Both the position numbers and the translations under genes were made by a program. A model generated the notes under the pieces. The model made no database searches. It worked only from the letters and a program-made list of their open reading frames with translations, and was not told the DNA's origin. This document shows, piece after piece, positions 1-5,543 of a stretch of DNA of 10,378 bases (the first letter of the stretch is position 1; every line of letters starts with the position of its first letter). This DNA is from an uncultured Eubacteriales bacterium (lineage in GTDB: Bacteria; Bacillota; Clostridia; Christensenellales; CAG-314), in the NCBI GenBank assembly GCA_948938605.1, contig CARAIG010000021.1, forward strand, positions 1 to 10,378. The letters are read 5' to 3'.

Positions 1-33
1 ATCTCCCCAGTCCGAATCTGGGTGGTGCCTCCA
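1..33 (+). tRNA. 3' part of a tRNA, probably tRNA-Cys (cut by window edge)
   Basis: Bases 6-10 (CCCAG) pair with 18-22 (CTGGG) around the 7-base loop TCCGAAT, which is a T-arm. Bases 23-29 (TGGTGCC) are the 3' strand of an acceptor stem, followed by discriminator T30 and encoded CCA (31-33). The predicted 5' strand GGCACCA, with U73 and G1-C72, G2-C71, C3-G70, fits bacterial tRNA-Cys better than tRNA-Gly, the other common U73 tRNA. The anticodon lies outside the window, so identity is inferred. T-loop position 55 reads C instead of the almost universal T. Confidence 0.65.
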
Positions 34-34
34 A

Positions 35-71
35 TAAAGCGCAAGATTGTATCAAGCGGTTTTGCGCTTTA
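35..71 (+). other. Long hairpin directly after the tRNA-Cys 3' end
   Basis: AAAGCGCAA (36-44) is the exact reverse complement of TTGCGCTTT (62-70). Pairing extends outward by T35-A71 and inward by five more pairs, three of them G-U (45-49 with 57-61), giving about 15 bp closed by the loop TATCAAG. It begins two bases after the CCA. No T-run follows on the + strand, so it is a poor intrinsic terminator. A processing stem between co-transcribed tRNAs is an alternative. The structure is certain as sequence; its role is not known. Confidence 0.55.
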
Positions 72-75
72 AAAT

Positions 76-141
76 TGCCGATGTTTCGCGTTAGAGCGAA
101 GTCCCTTTGGGGAAAGGCGGAATTTCGCCTAAGCATCGGTA
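76..141 (+). other. Cloverleaf-like four-way-junction element between two tRNA genes
   Basis: A closing stem pairs 76-84 with 133-141 (9 bp, two G-U pairs). It encloses three compact hairpins: 85-89 with 96-100 (TTCGC/GCGAA), 102-105 with 110-113 (TCCC/GGGA), and 115-119 with 126-130 (AGGCG/CGCCT), separated by single bases. The first 8 bases of its core (77-84, GCCGATGT) equal the first 8 bases of tRNA-Leu at 148, and its 3' strand CATCGGT differs from the tRNA-Leu 3' strand by one base. It has no T-loop consensus, no 7-base anticodon arm and no CCA, so it is not a working tRNA. It may be a tRNA-derived relic, a mobile hairpin repeat or a structured spacer RNA. Confidence 0.5.
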
Positions 142-147
142 TCTTAT

Positions 148-234
148 GCCGATGTGGCGAAATAGGCAGACGCAAGGGACTTAAAATCCCTCGGAGTAAC
201 ATCCGTGCCGGTTCGAGTCCGGCCATCGGCACCA
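148..234 (+). tRNA. tRNA-Leu (anticodon UAA)
   Basis: The full class II cloverleaf is visible. Acceptor stem GCCGATG (148-154) pairs with CATCGGC (224-230), followed by discriminator A231 and encoded CCA (232-234). The anticodon stem AGGGA/TCCCT (175-179/187-191) holds the loop CTTAAAA with anticodon TAA at 182-184, reading UUA. A long variable arm (192-205, CGGA/TCCG) is typical of tRNA-Leu. The T-arm is GCCGG/CCGGC (207-211/219-223) with loop TTCGAGT. A terminator follows at 239. Confidence 0.97.
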
Positions 235-238
235 CCAT

Positions 239-275
239 TAACGTAAGTTGAACCACGTTTGACTTACGTTATTTT
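239..275 (+). terminator. Terminator of the tRNA cluster
   Basis: TAACGTAAGT (239-248) is the exact reverse complement of ACTTACGTTA (262-271), separated by 13 bases. The 3' arm runs into ATTTTAAT. It begins 5 bases after the tRNA-Leu CCA and precedes an independent promoter at 306. The T-run is short, so termination strength is uncertain. Confidence 0.65.
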
Positions 276-305
276 AATAATAAAGCCAAACAACAAACAG
301 ATAAT

Positions 306-334
306 TTGACTTTATGTAATGTTTTGTGTAAAAT
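306..334 (+). promoter_or_regulatory. Sigma-A type promoter of the APH-like kinase gene
   Basis: The -35 box TTGACT (306-311) and -10 box TAAAAT (329-334) are separated by 17 bases, each matching consensus at 5 of 6 positions. The expected transcription start is near 341, only about 6 bases before the ATG at 347. This fits the absence of any SD site and suggests a nearly leaderless mRNA. Confidence 0.7.
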
Positions 335-346
335 AATCTTACACTT

Positions 347-1504
347 ATGAATAAACATTTTAATTACAACAAATTACTTACTATGTGCAAAGCAGACAAT
401 GTACAGGCATTTTATACTTATCTTCAAGATGAATTTCAAATTGACTATTGCGAGATTGCTTTACCCAGTGATATCTTGGTAGCAATATTATCTTCCGAAA
501 GCATATTTAACTCGTTATTTAAAGTTAATACAAATCAAAATTTTTTTGCGAACAAATTACTGTATCCGCTTTTAAATTTTGCTCTTTTATGCCCTACTAC
601 TTACGAACAACAGCTCTTTGAAATACTAAATTTCGGCGTAAAACACAATTTTAACATTGCAAAACAACTTTCTTGCGATAGCATTATGCAAAACGGAAAT
701 CTTATGCAAAACGATAGGCTTATCGGGCGCGCAGTAGTTTATAACGTTACAGAAGCGATTAACGGTAACGAAAAGCTATTTATAAAACTAAACGAATTAA
801 ATAACAGCATTAAAGCAATCAAAACAAAGCAGTTAAATCTTAACGGCGGTTATTCGGGGTTGTCTGTTAAATATGTTAACGGAGTAATTGAAAAAGAAAG
901 AACTTTTAACGAATGCGAGTATACTTTTTTAAAGTTAATGGAAACAAACGGATATACAAAAACTCCTAAATATTTAGGCGTAAAAAACGGTAAAGATATA
1001 TTTAGTTTTATATACGGCGAAACTATCCCCTACACTTATGAAATGAATGAAAAAGAAATCATTGCAATTACGCAAGAATTAAAAGCGATCAATGAAATTT
1101 CCCAAAAGTATCTAAACGGAAAAGTTTATGTTCACGGTGATTTAGGCACTCAAAATGTTGTTTTTAATAACGGTGAGATTGTCGGCATCATTGATTGGGA
1201 CAACACTTTTATAGGGGAAGAATATGACGATTTCATTTATGTATTTTGGACTTGGGCGAACGTAGGAAATTTGCAACGCAACGACGATAAAATGTTTTAC
1301 TTACTAAAAGTTATGATAACTGCATATCAACCCGACGAGAATTTCAAACACAATTTAGCAGATAAAATTTTGCAAAGAATGGAACAAAAACTTAAAAATA
1401 CTCCCATAAATTCAAATACTTATCAACGAATATACGATTGGGTAAAATGGAGTGAAAAATGGGTTGAAAAATATAGCGATAAAATATCCGTAGAAATAGG
1501 CTAA
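347..1504 (+). CDS. APH-like (aminoglycoside phosphotransferase fold) small-molecule kinase
   Basis: The protein has 385 aa. The C-terminal half, from about residue 170, matches the APH/choline-kinase-like fold: an N-lobe stretch (about 170-225, including the KTPKYLG and FIYGE segments), the catalytic loop HGDLGTQN (263-270, catalytic D265, N270), and the metal-binding segment IIDWDN (281-286, D283). A helix with EEYDDFIYVFW (291-301) follows, as in this family. Residues 1-160 form an extra, unrecognised, mostly helical N-terminal region not seen in plain APH enzymes of about 260-300 aa. There is no SD before the ATG; the promoter position supports this start, since an in-frame stop (317-319) lies just upstream. 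The substrate cannot be predicted. Family members include antibiotic kinases but also many metabolic or unknown kinases, so this is not evidence of resistance. It stands alone and converges on the MATE gene. Confidence 0.8.
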   Translation: MNKHFNYNKLLTMCKADNVQAFYTYLQDEFQIDYCEIALPSDILVAILSSESIFNSLFKVNTNQNFFANKLLYPLLNFALLCPTTYEQQLFEILNFGVKHNFNIAKQLSCDSIMQNGNLMQNDRLIGRAVVYNVTEAINGNEKLFIKLNELNNSIKAIKTKQLNLNGGYSGLSVKYVNGVIEKERTFNECEYTFLKLMETNGYTKTPKYLGVKNGKDIFSFIYGETIPYTYEMNEKEIIAITQELKAINEISQKYLNGKVYVHGDLGTQNVVFNNGEIVGIIDWDNTFIGEEYDDFIYVFWTWANVGNLQRNDDKMFYLLKVMITAYQPDENFKHNLADKILQRMEQKLKNTPINSNTYQRIYDWVKWSEKWVEKYSDKISVEIG

Positions 1505-1512
1505 TAAAAAAG

Positions 1513-1544
1513 GATAAATGCGATAATGGCGTTTATCTTTCTAT
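1513..1544. terminator. Bidirectional terminator between convergent genes
   Basis: GATAAATGC (1513-1521) pairs with GCGTTTATC (1529-1537) over 9 bp, with one T-G pair and a 7-base loop. On the + strand it is followed by TTTCT, 8 bases after the kinase stop. On the - strand the hairpin is followed by a run of six T after one C, so it also serves the MATE gene, whose stop is about 90 bases away. Confidence 0.75.
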
Positions 1545-1626
1545 ATACTAATTGTTCACGTCCGAGTTAGCATTTGCATTTCCATTACTTTAATTGTCTT
1601 GCAATAATTCTGCTGTATTTTCTATT

Positions 1627-2925
1627 TTACTTGTTTTTTTTCAGTTCGAATTTTTTGTAGAAAACCTTTTCTAATATAATCGATACTGCAAAATGTACGA
1701 CCATACCAAAACCGAACATTATTATAATCGTATCCATTGTAAAAGTAATTGCTTTTGTTAGATATAGAATAAAGAATATACCATAATATACAATGTTGAT
1801 TATAAGCGAATTTATAGCATTATAAATAGTTTTGCCAAGTCCGATAAAAATATTATCTATAATAGCGCAACCGATATATGCAATATAGAACGGCGAAAGT
1901 TTAATAACAATTAAAAATATTTCATCGGCATTGGGTAATCCCTGTGCACCTTCGAAAAACGGCGTCCACGCAGGAATTGTAATAGCCCATAACAAAACCG
2001 TTGCAAGTCCGATAAAATAATAATTGAATTGTTTAAGTTCTTTATATCCGTCTTTGCAGTCGCGCCGTACAATTTCCGATAATGCAGTTATAGGAATAAG
2101 CAGCCAACTCCAAATAAAATTATTTGCTATCCAATAGTTACCTTGTTCGGCAACCATATTTACCATTCTGCCAATCATTACGGCGTAAATTAAATTGTCA
2201 ATAAATTGCTGCACCCCCGAAAACACGCCGACTTTACCCCATTCTTTCAAAATAGGAATGTCGCTTTTATGAAACCAACACGGTTTAATAAGTTTTTGTA
2301 AATAAAGCATTACAAAACTTGCTATGGCAAGAACGGAATTAACGATTATATTCGATATGGCTATGCCGTACACGCCCATATTCGGTATCAATGCAAAATC
2401 GGCAATTATGGAAAGCACCGTTTGTATTGCTAAAAATATATAAACGTTTTTATCCTTGCCGACCACAACAAAGACTACGTTTACAAAACTGACGATTATA
2501 CCGACCATAAAAGCAATTGTTTCGAGCTGCAAATAGTGATTTGCGGTATTTATATCAAATTCTTCGGGGTTCATTGCTTGCACAAGCACAGAACCATATA
2601 TTAAAACACCAATTGAAAATAGCGTATATATTATAAATGAAATCAATCCCGTTTTGAATGTGTGCTTTGCAAAGTTTAGTTCGTCGTGCTTAAAAACTTT
2701 ATTAAGTATCGAATAAAGCGGAATAATTAAAAATGCTTGCAAAGTTTCATTTATCAAGTCAAACCATTCCATTTGCCCAATAATATCGAATGCTGTACTA
2801 CCCGTATTAGACGAAATAATAAATGTTTTAATTGTTTGATATATTGCAGGTATAAGAGCCAATGCGCATAGTGCCGCAAATAACCGCCAATCAAATAGTT
2901 TTAATTGTTTGAATTTTTCTTTCAT
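1627..2925 (-). CDS. MATE-family multidrug/organic cation efflux transporter
   Basis: The 432-aa protein is highly hydrophobic with about 12 predicted membrane spans (roughly 13-34, 60-75, 91-114, 137-157, 161-181, 186-210, 235-255, 266-285, 301-321, 336-358, 368-390, 397-419), the number and length expected for MATE exporters. The segment GVYGIAISNIIVN (184-196) resembles the conserved end of the N-terminal half in MATE/DinF proteins. Such proteins expel cationic drugs or metabolites using a Na+ or H+ gradient; the substrate here is unknown. The start is supported by the SD AAAGGAA about 8 bases upstream. The gene lies behind a strong leader terminator (2957-2983), so expression should depend on readthrough. 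A possible leader ORF ends in an ATGA overlap with the start. Confidence 0.82.
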   Translation of the reverse strand: MKEKFKQLKLFDWRLFAALCALALIPAIYQTIKTFIISSNTGSTAFDIIGQMEWFDLINETLQAFLIIPLYSILNKVFKHDELNFAKHTFKTGLISFIIYTLFSIGVLIYGSVLVQAMNPEEFDINTANHYLQLETIAFMVGIIVSFVNVVFVVVGKDKNVYIFLAIQTVLSIIADFALIPNMGVYGIAISNIIVNSVLAIASFVMLYLQKLIKPCWFHKSDIPILKEWGKVGVFSGVQQFIDNLIYAVMIGRMVNMVAEQGNYWIANNFIWSWLLIPITALSEIVRRDCKDGYKELKQFNYYFIGLATVLLWAITIPAWTPFFEGAQGLPNADEIFLIVIKLSPFYIAYIGCAIIDNIFIGLGKTIYNAINSLIINIVYYGIFFILYLTKAITFTMDTIIIMFGFGMVVHFAVSIILEKVFYKKFELKKNK

Positions 2926-3053
2926 TTGTAAATTTCCTTTATTGGTTTTGATAAATAAAAAAAGCGTATCTCGAAAGATACGCCGAAAAACGCATCTCTC
3001 AATATTGCTAAATATTTCCCCCTACATAAAAACGCAAAATGCATTATTACCAA
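2922..3053 (-). CDS. Putative leader peptide (uORF) of the MATE gene
   Basis: An open frame runs through the whole MATE leader and stops at TGA (2924-2922), overlapping the MATE ATG as ATGA. It could start at TTG 3053 (43 aa; AGGGA SD-like site 6 bases upstream, at the predicted mRNA 5' end) or at ATG 3044 (40 aa; weaker SD). The peptide from the ATG begins MHFAFLCRGKYLAILRDAFF and is hydrophobic and basic. It reads through both the antiterminator and terminator arms, and an internal AGGGGG run sits at codons 8-9 (from the ATG). In AT-rich DNA an open frame of this length can arise by chance, so this is a hypothesis supported by position and overlap rather than homology. Confidence 0.4.
   Translation of the reverse strand: MVIMHFAFLCRGKYLAILRDAFFGVSFEIRFFYLSKPIKEIYK
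2957..2983 (-). terminator. Intrinsic terminator in the MATE leader (attenuator)
   Basis: On the - strand GCGTATCT (2983-2976) pairs perfectly with AGATACGC (2971-2964) around a TTCG loop, followed immediately by seven T (2963-2957). It ends about 30 bases before the MATE ATG and downstream of the predicted promoter, so it would stop transcription before the gene. No coding gene lies upstream on this strand that it could otherwise serve. Confidence 0.8.
2973..3000 (-). promoter_or_regulatory. Competing antiterminator hairpin
   Basis: On the - strand GAGAGATGCG (3000-2991) pairs with CGTATCTTTC (2982-2973) over 10 bp, including two G-U pairs, with the loop TTTTTCGG. Seven bases of its 3' arm (2982-2976) are also in the 5' arm of the terminator, and the rest of that arm overlaps the terminator loop, so the two hairpins exclude each other. 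That is the usual layout of a transcription attenuator. Confidence 0.6.
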
Positions 3054-3070
3054 AAGTTTTCCCTTATGCA

Positions 3071-3079
3071 ATTATATCA
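3071..3079 (-). promoter_or_regulatory. Extended -10 promoter of the MATE transcript
   Basis: The - strand reads TGATATAAT (3079-3071), a consensus -10 box with the extended TGn motif. No good -35 box stands 17 bases upstream. The expected start is near 3064, giving a leader of about 138 bases that begins AGGG. The surrounding AT-rich tract contains other possible -10 boxes, so the exact start is uncertain. Confidence 0.5.
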
Positions 3080-3169
3080 AATATATAGCAATTATATTTT
3101 ATCAAAAATCAATGCAAAAGTAAATGGTTAAGCATATATTAAGAACAAAATTTATTGACCCCCTTTACC

Positions 3170-3205
3170 AAAAGCCCGAACAAACTTTTGTTTGTTTGGG
3201 CTTTT
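3170..3205. terminator. Orphan 16-bp terminator-like hairpin in the divergent intergenic region
   Basis: Bases 3170-3185 pair with 3190-3205 over 16 bp with one G-T pair and a TTTT loop. The arms end in AAAAG and CTTTT, so the structure resembles an intrinsic terminator on either strand. No gene ends nearby: MATE starts and reads away to the left, and the PadR gene starts to the right. It may be the remains of a deleted gene or the end of an unannotated small RNA. Confidence 0.6.
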
Positions 3206-3496
3206 ATATTGTTTTTGAGGCGCATTACAACCCCGCTTTGTTTTCCTTGTATACTAACTTTTTAACTTATATTTTACAGTTATCCTAATTATTGATTTAA
3301 CTAAATTCCACCTTGCAATTAGCAAATATGCAAATTACAAAACTATCGGGAGTTCCCCTACTACCCTCTGTGCAATATCAAAAAACAAGTAACGTAAAAT
3401 AATATTCAATCATCATTCGCAAATACAGCACTTTTACTACTTACCATTATAAGGCATCTTATCTTTTTATACCTAAAAGCAGCTTTATTAATAAGC
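3206..3496. other. Intergenic stretch without a recognisable gene
   Basis: This 290-base AT-rich stretch separates the orphan hairpin from the PadR promoter. I see no SD-preceded ORF. A 24-codon frame at 3328-3402 (+) has no ribosome site. The - strand carries short stop-broken open stretches that could be decayed coding sequence. A weak 5-bp inverted repeat (AGCTT/AAGCT, 3481-3497) abuts the -35 box of the PadR promoter. Confidence 0.4.
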
Positions 3497-3525
3497 TTGA
3501 CAATGTCAGCCCAAAATGTTACTAT
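3497..3525 (+). promoter_or_regulatory. Promoter of the PadR-hydrolase operon
   Basis: A perfect -35 box TTGACA (3497-3502) is followed after 17 bases by TACTAT (3520-3525), preceded by TGT, an extended -10 element. The expected start is near 3532. The -10 box lies inside a palindrome, so a bound repressor would block it. Confidence 0.75.
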
Positions 3526-3533
3526 TAGTAACA
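3517..3533 (+). promoter_or_regulatory. Perfect palindrome, probable PadR operator
   Basis: TGTTACT (3517-3523) and AGTAACA (3527-3533) are exact inverted repeats separated by ATT. The 17-bp palindrome covers the -10 box and ends about 14 bases before the PadR start codon. PadR-family dimers commonly bind such dyads (often ATGT...ACAT) at their own promoters, so autorepression is inferred. Confidence 0.65.
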
Positions 3534-3546
3534 CAGGGTGATAAAA

Positions 3547-4086
3547 ATGGAAAATATTATTTTAGGTTTATTGTTATTACAATCACGTACTATTTATGCG
3601 CTGCGCAAACGTATAAATTGCGGTCTTAACTTAATGTACAGTTGCAGCACCGGCAGCATACAAGCTGCAATTAAAAAGCTTTTGCATAATAATTACATTA
3701 ATATTAACGAAACAACCGAAAACGGAAAGATTAAAAAAATATACTCCATAACTAATGAAGGCAAGAGCTATTTTAGTTCTTGGGTTAACAGTCCTATGCA
3801 AATTGATACGGCCAAAAATCCCGAACTGTCAAAATTATACTTTATGGGACTTGCAGAAAAAGACACCCGCGCCAAAACAATAGAACAGCACTTAGCCGAT
3901 TTACAAAAAAAGTATATCGTTTTAAATAGTATTTGCGAAGAAGGCGAACGTCTTTCAAACGAATTTCAAAATAACGAAATATTTTTTTATCAATTTCAAA
4001 CTGCCAAATACGGACGTGATTTTATTGATTTTAATATAAAATGGTACACTACTTTATTGAAAAATATAAAGGAAAACGAACAATGA
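3547..4086 (+). CDS. PadR-family transcriptional regulator
   Basis: The protein has 179 aa from ATG 3547. Residues 1-75 form a PadR-type winged helix: the opening MENIILGLLLLQSRTIYALR is characteristic, followed by a recognition-helix region (GSIQAAIKKLLHNNYI) and a wing ending in YSITNEGKSYF. Residues about 80-179 are helical and probably form the dimerising C-terminal domain of the AphA-like PadR subgroup. I prefer ATG 3547 over GTG 3538 because GGTGAT (3537-3542) makes a correctly spaced SD for the ATG, and the GTG would lie about 6 bases from the predicted mRNA start. It probably represses its own operon through the 3517-3533 palindrome and responds to an unknown, often phenolic or drug-like, ligand. 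Its stop overlaps the hydrolase start by ATGA. Confidence 0.88.
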   Translation: MENIILGLLLLQSRTIYALRKRINCGLNLMYSCSTGSIQAAIKKLLHNNYININETTENGKIKKIYSITNEGKSYFSSWVNSPMQIDTAKNPELSKLYFMGLAEKDTRAKTIEQHLADLQKKYIVLNSICEEGERLSNEFQNNEIFFYQFQTAKYGRDFIDFNIKWYTTLLKNIKENEQ

Positions 4087-4868
4087 ACACACTATTTTGG
4101 GAAAATTCGCCAATAGCATATCATATCGACACTGCCGCCAATACGGAATGGGTATGTTTTTTGCATGCCGCCTTTGTAAACAGCGATATGTTTAAAACGC
4201 AATTTGACTATTTTAAAGGTAAATATAATCTGCTTGCAATCGATATTTTAGGACATGGCAAATCACTAACTGCAACTAAAAGCGACAGCATCGAAAAAAT
4301 GTCCGATTGGATAAACCAAATATTCATCAAACACAAAATATCTGCGGCGCATTTTGTCGGGGTTTCGCTTGGATCTGTATTTATACAAGATTTTGCAAAT
4401 AAGTATGACGAAAAAGTACTTTCGCTTGCTTGCTTCGGCGGTTACAATATAAATGACTTCGATTTTAAAAGACAAAAAGCAAACTCGAAAGGTCAAATGA
4501 AAATGATGTTAAAAGCTATGTTTTCAATCAAATGGTTTGCAAAAGAAAATAAAAAGATATCGGCATATACCGAACAAGCAAAGGACGAATTTTACAAACT
4601 CAATATTCAATTCAATAAAAAGTCGTTTATTTATTTAGCAAAACTAAACAAACTTATTAACCGTTTTCCAAACAAAAAGCGCCGCTACCCACTATTAATA
4701 GGCTGTGGCGAATTTGATATTCCTATGGAATTGGAAATAGTTAATGAATGGGCATCAAAAGAAAACTGTCAACACGCAATAATTCAAGAAGCAGGACATT
4801 GCTGCAATATGGACAATTCAAAAATGTTTAACACCATTTTAGAAGAATTTTGGAACCAACGTCAATGA
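4083..4868 (+). CDS. Alpha/beta-fold hydrolase
   Basis: The protein has 261 aa. A nucleophile elbow GVSLG (93-97) places the catalytic serine at 95. The likely acid is D212 (in GCGEFDIP) and the histidine is H239 (in EAGHCCNMD), in the order and spacing of a standard hydrolase triad. FLHAAF near residue 26 corresponds to the oxyanion-hole strand, and IDILGHGKS is typical of the family. A lysine-rich cap lies at about 115-190. The true start is ATG 4083, with SD AAAGGAAAA, and it overlaps the PadR stop by 4 bases, so translation is probably coupled. An earlier in-frame ATG (4041) lies inside the PadR gene and has no SD. Co-regulation by PadR suggests a role in handling the regulator's ligand; the substrate is unknown. 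Confidence 0.87.
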   Translation: MNTLFWENSPIAYHIDTAANTEWVCFLHAAFVNSDMFKTQFDYFKGKYNLLAIDILGHGKSLTATKSDSIEKMSDWINQIFIKHKISAAHFVGVSLGSVFIQDFANKYDEKVLSLACFGGYNINDFDFKRQKANSKGQMKMMLKAMFSIKWFAKENKKISAYTEQAKDEFYKLNIQFNKKSFIYLAKLNKLINRFPNKKRRYPLLIGCGEFDIPMELEIVNEWASKENCQHAIIQEAGHCCNMDNSKMFNTILEEFWNQRQ

Positions 4869-4939
4869 CATTTTAACTATCGCCACGACGGCGAATTTCA
4901 TTGCAGTATTTTTATATTACTTTACACACAAAAATAATC

Positions 4940-4970
4940 GGCATTGATGTATAATATCAATGCCTTTTTT
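4940..4970 (+). terminator. Intrinsic terminator of the PadR-hydrolase operon
   Basis: GGCATTGAT (4940-4948) pairs perfectly with ATCAATGCC (4956-4964) around a 7-base loop, followed by six T (4965-4970). It lies about 70 bases after the hydrolase stop. Confidence 0.92.
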
Positions 4971-4982
4971 GTATACAGAAAC

Positions 4983-5024
4983 GAGATATCTATACTATGT
5001 GCAATCAAGCGGTATCTCTTTTTT
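4983..5024 (+). terminator. Second tandem terminator-like hairpin
   Basis: GAGATATC (4983-4990) pairs with GGTATCTC (5011-5018) over 8 bp with one T-G pair and a 20-base loop, followed by six T. It lies 12 bases after the first terminator's T-run. It may be a backup terminator or the end of a short RNA; no gene lies between the two. Confidence 0.55.
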
Positions 5025-5130
5025 ATTTTAAAAATAGCAGTTACACGTTGAAACAATAGCACTACTATGCCTGTGCCGACGATCACATTATTACCGCCAA
5101 TGTCAATCACAAATCAATTAAAACCATTTT

Positions 5131-5523
5131 TTAATTAACTTTTATTCCGAAAAAACTACCGCTTTCTTCCAATTGCATTTCTATAACTTTGGTAAGCAAT
5201 ATCAAAAAATTACTAGCATAAGACAATGAAAAAATATTAATATTAGGCAGTTCCTTCTCCCACACGTCCGCCTTATATTTAGTTACGTCTATTCGGTTGT
5301 TGGCAAGTTCTTCCCTTTTAGTTGAAATACTTGGCGTTACATAAAAATCCAATTCCTGCCGTTGACCAAGATAATGGATAGTAAAGCAACCGTTTTCGTT
5401 GTACAAACTAAATGTTTCAACGTACCAATATCCGCCAAAGCAGTTATCAAATTGCTGCTTTAAGTAATTAAGATTGTATTTGCCTGCAATCCTTATTAAT
5501 TCCTTTTCGTATTTTTGTTTCAT
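5131..5523 (-). CDS. Hypothetical protein, 130 aa
   Basis: I do not recognise the family. The protein has no signal peptide, no clear membrane span and no catalytic motif. An N-terminal helix (about 1-26) is followed by an aromatic-rich, probably beta-strand region (GGYWYVETFSLY, then FTIHYLGQ and LDFYV, about 30-62), a charged middle, and a hydrophobic helix near the C-terminus (about 104-118, SNFLILLTKVIEMQL). The shape could fit a small immunity-like or binding protein, but nothing proves this. It follows the azoreductase gene by 20 bases on the same strand and has no visible SD before its ATG, so it is probably expressed from the azoreductase transcript. An 8-bp AT-only hairpin (5116-5136) overlaps its stop. 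Confidence 0.65.
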   Translation of the reverse strand: MKQKYEKELIRIAGKYNLNYLKQQFDNCFGGYWYVETFSLYNENGCFTIHYLGQRQELDFYVTPSISTKREELANNRIDVTKYKADVWEKELPNINIFSLSYASNFLILLTKVIEMQLEESGSFFGIKVN

Positions 5524-5543
5524 AAATAATTAATAAATTACGC

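Noticed and set aside
347..1504. Calling the kinase an aminoglycoside resistance gene
   Set aside because: Only generic APH motifs are visible; the substrate pocket and N-terminal region do not match a resistance enzyme I recognise.
2926..3064. A known riboswitch class in the MATE leader (guanidine, PreQ1, fluoride, yybP-ykoY)
   Set aside because: The roughly 65 bases before the antiterminator do not show the conserved core of any class I can recall.
3328..3402. 24-codon ORF on the + strand in the intergenic region
   Set aside because: No SD, no promoter and no recognisable product; kept only as a hint of gene remains.
4041..4082. Upstream ATG extending the hydrolase by 14 residues
   Set aside because: No SD and fully inside the PadR gene; ATG 4083 has an SD and the ATGA overlap.
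4922..5110. 62-codon frame on the - strand
   Set aside because: It overlaps two + strand terminator hairpins, has no SD and resembles no protein; it is most likely chance.
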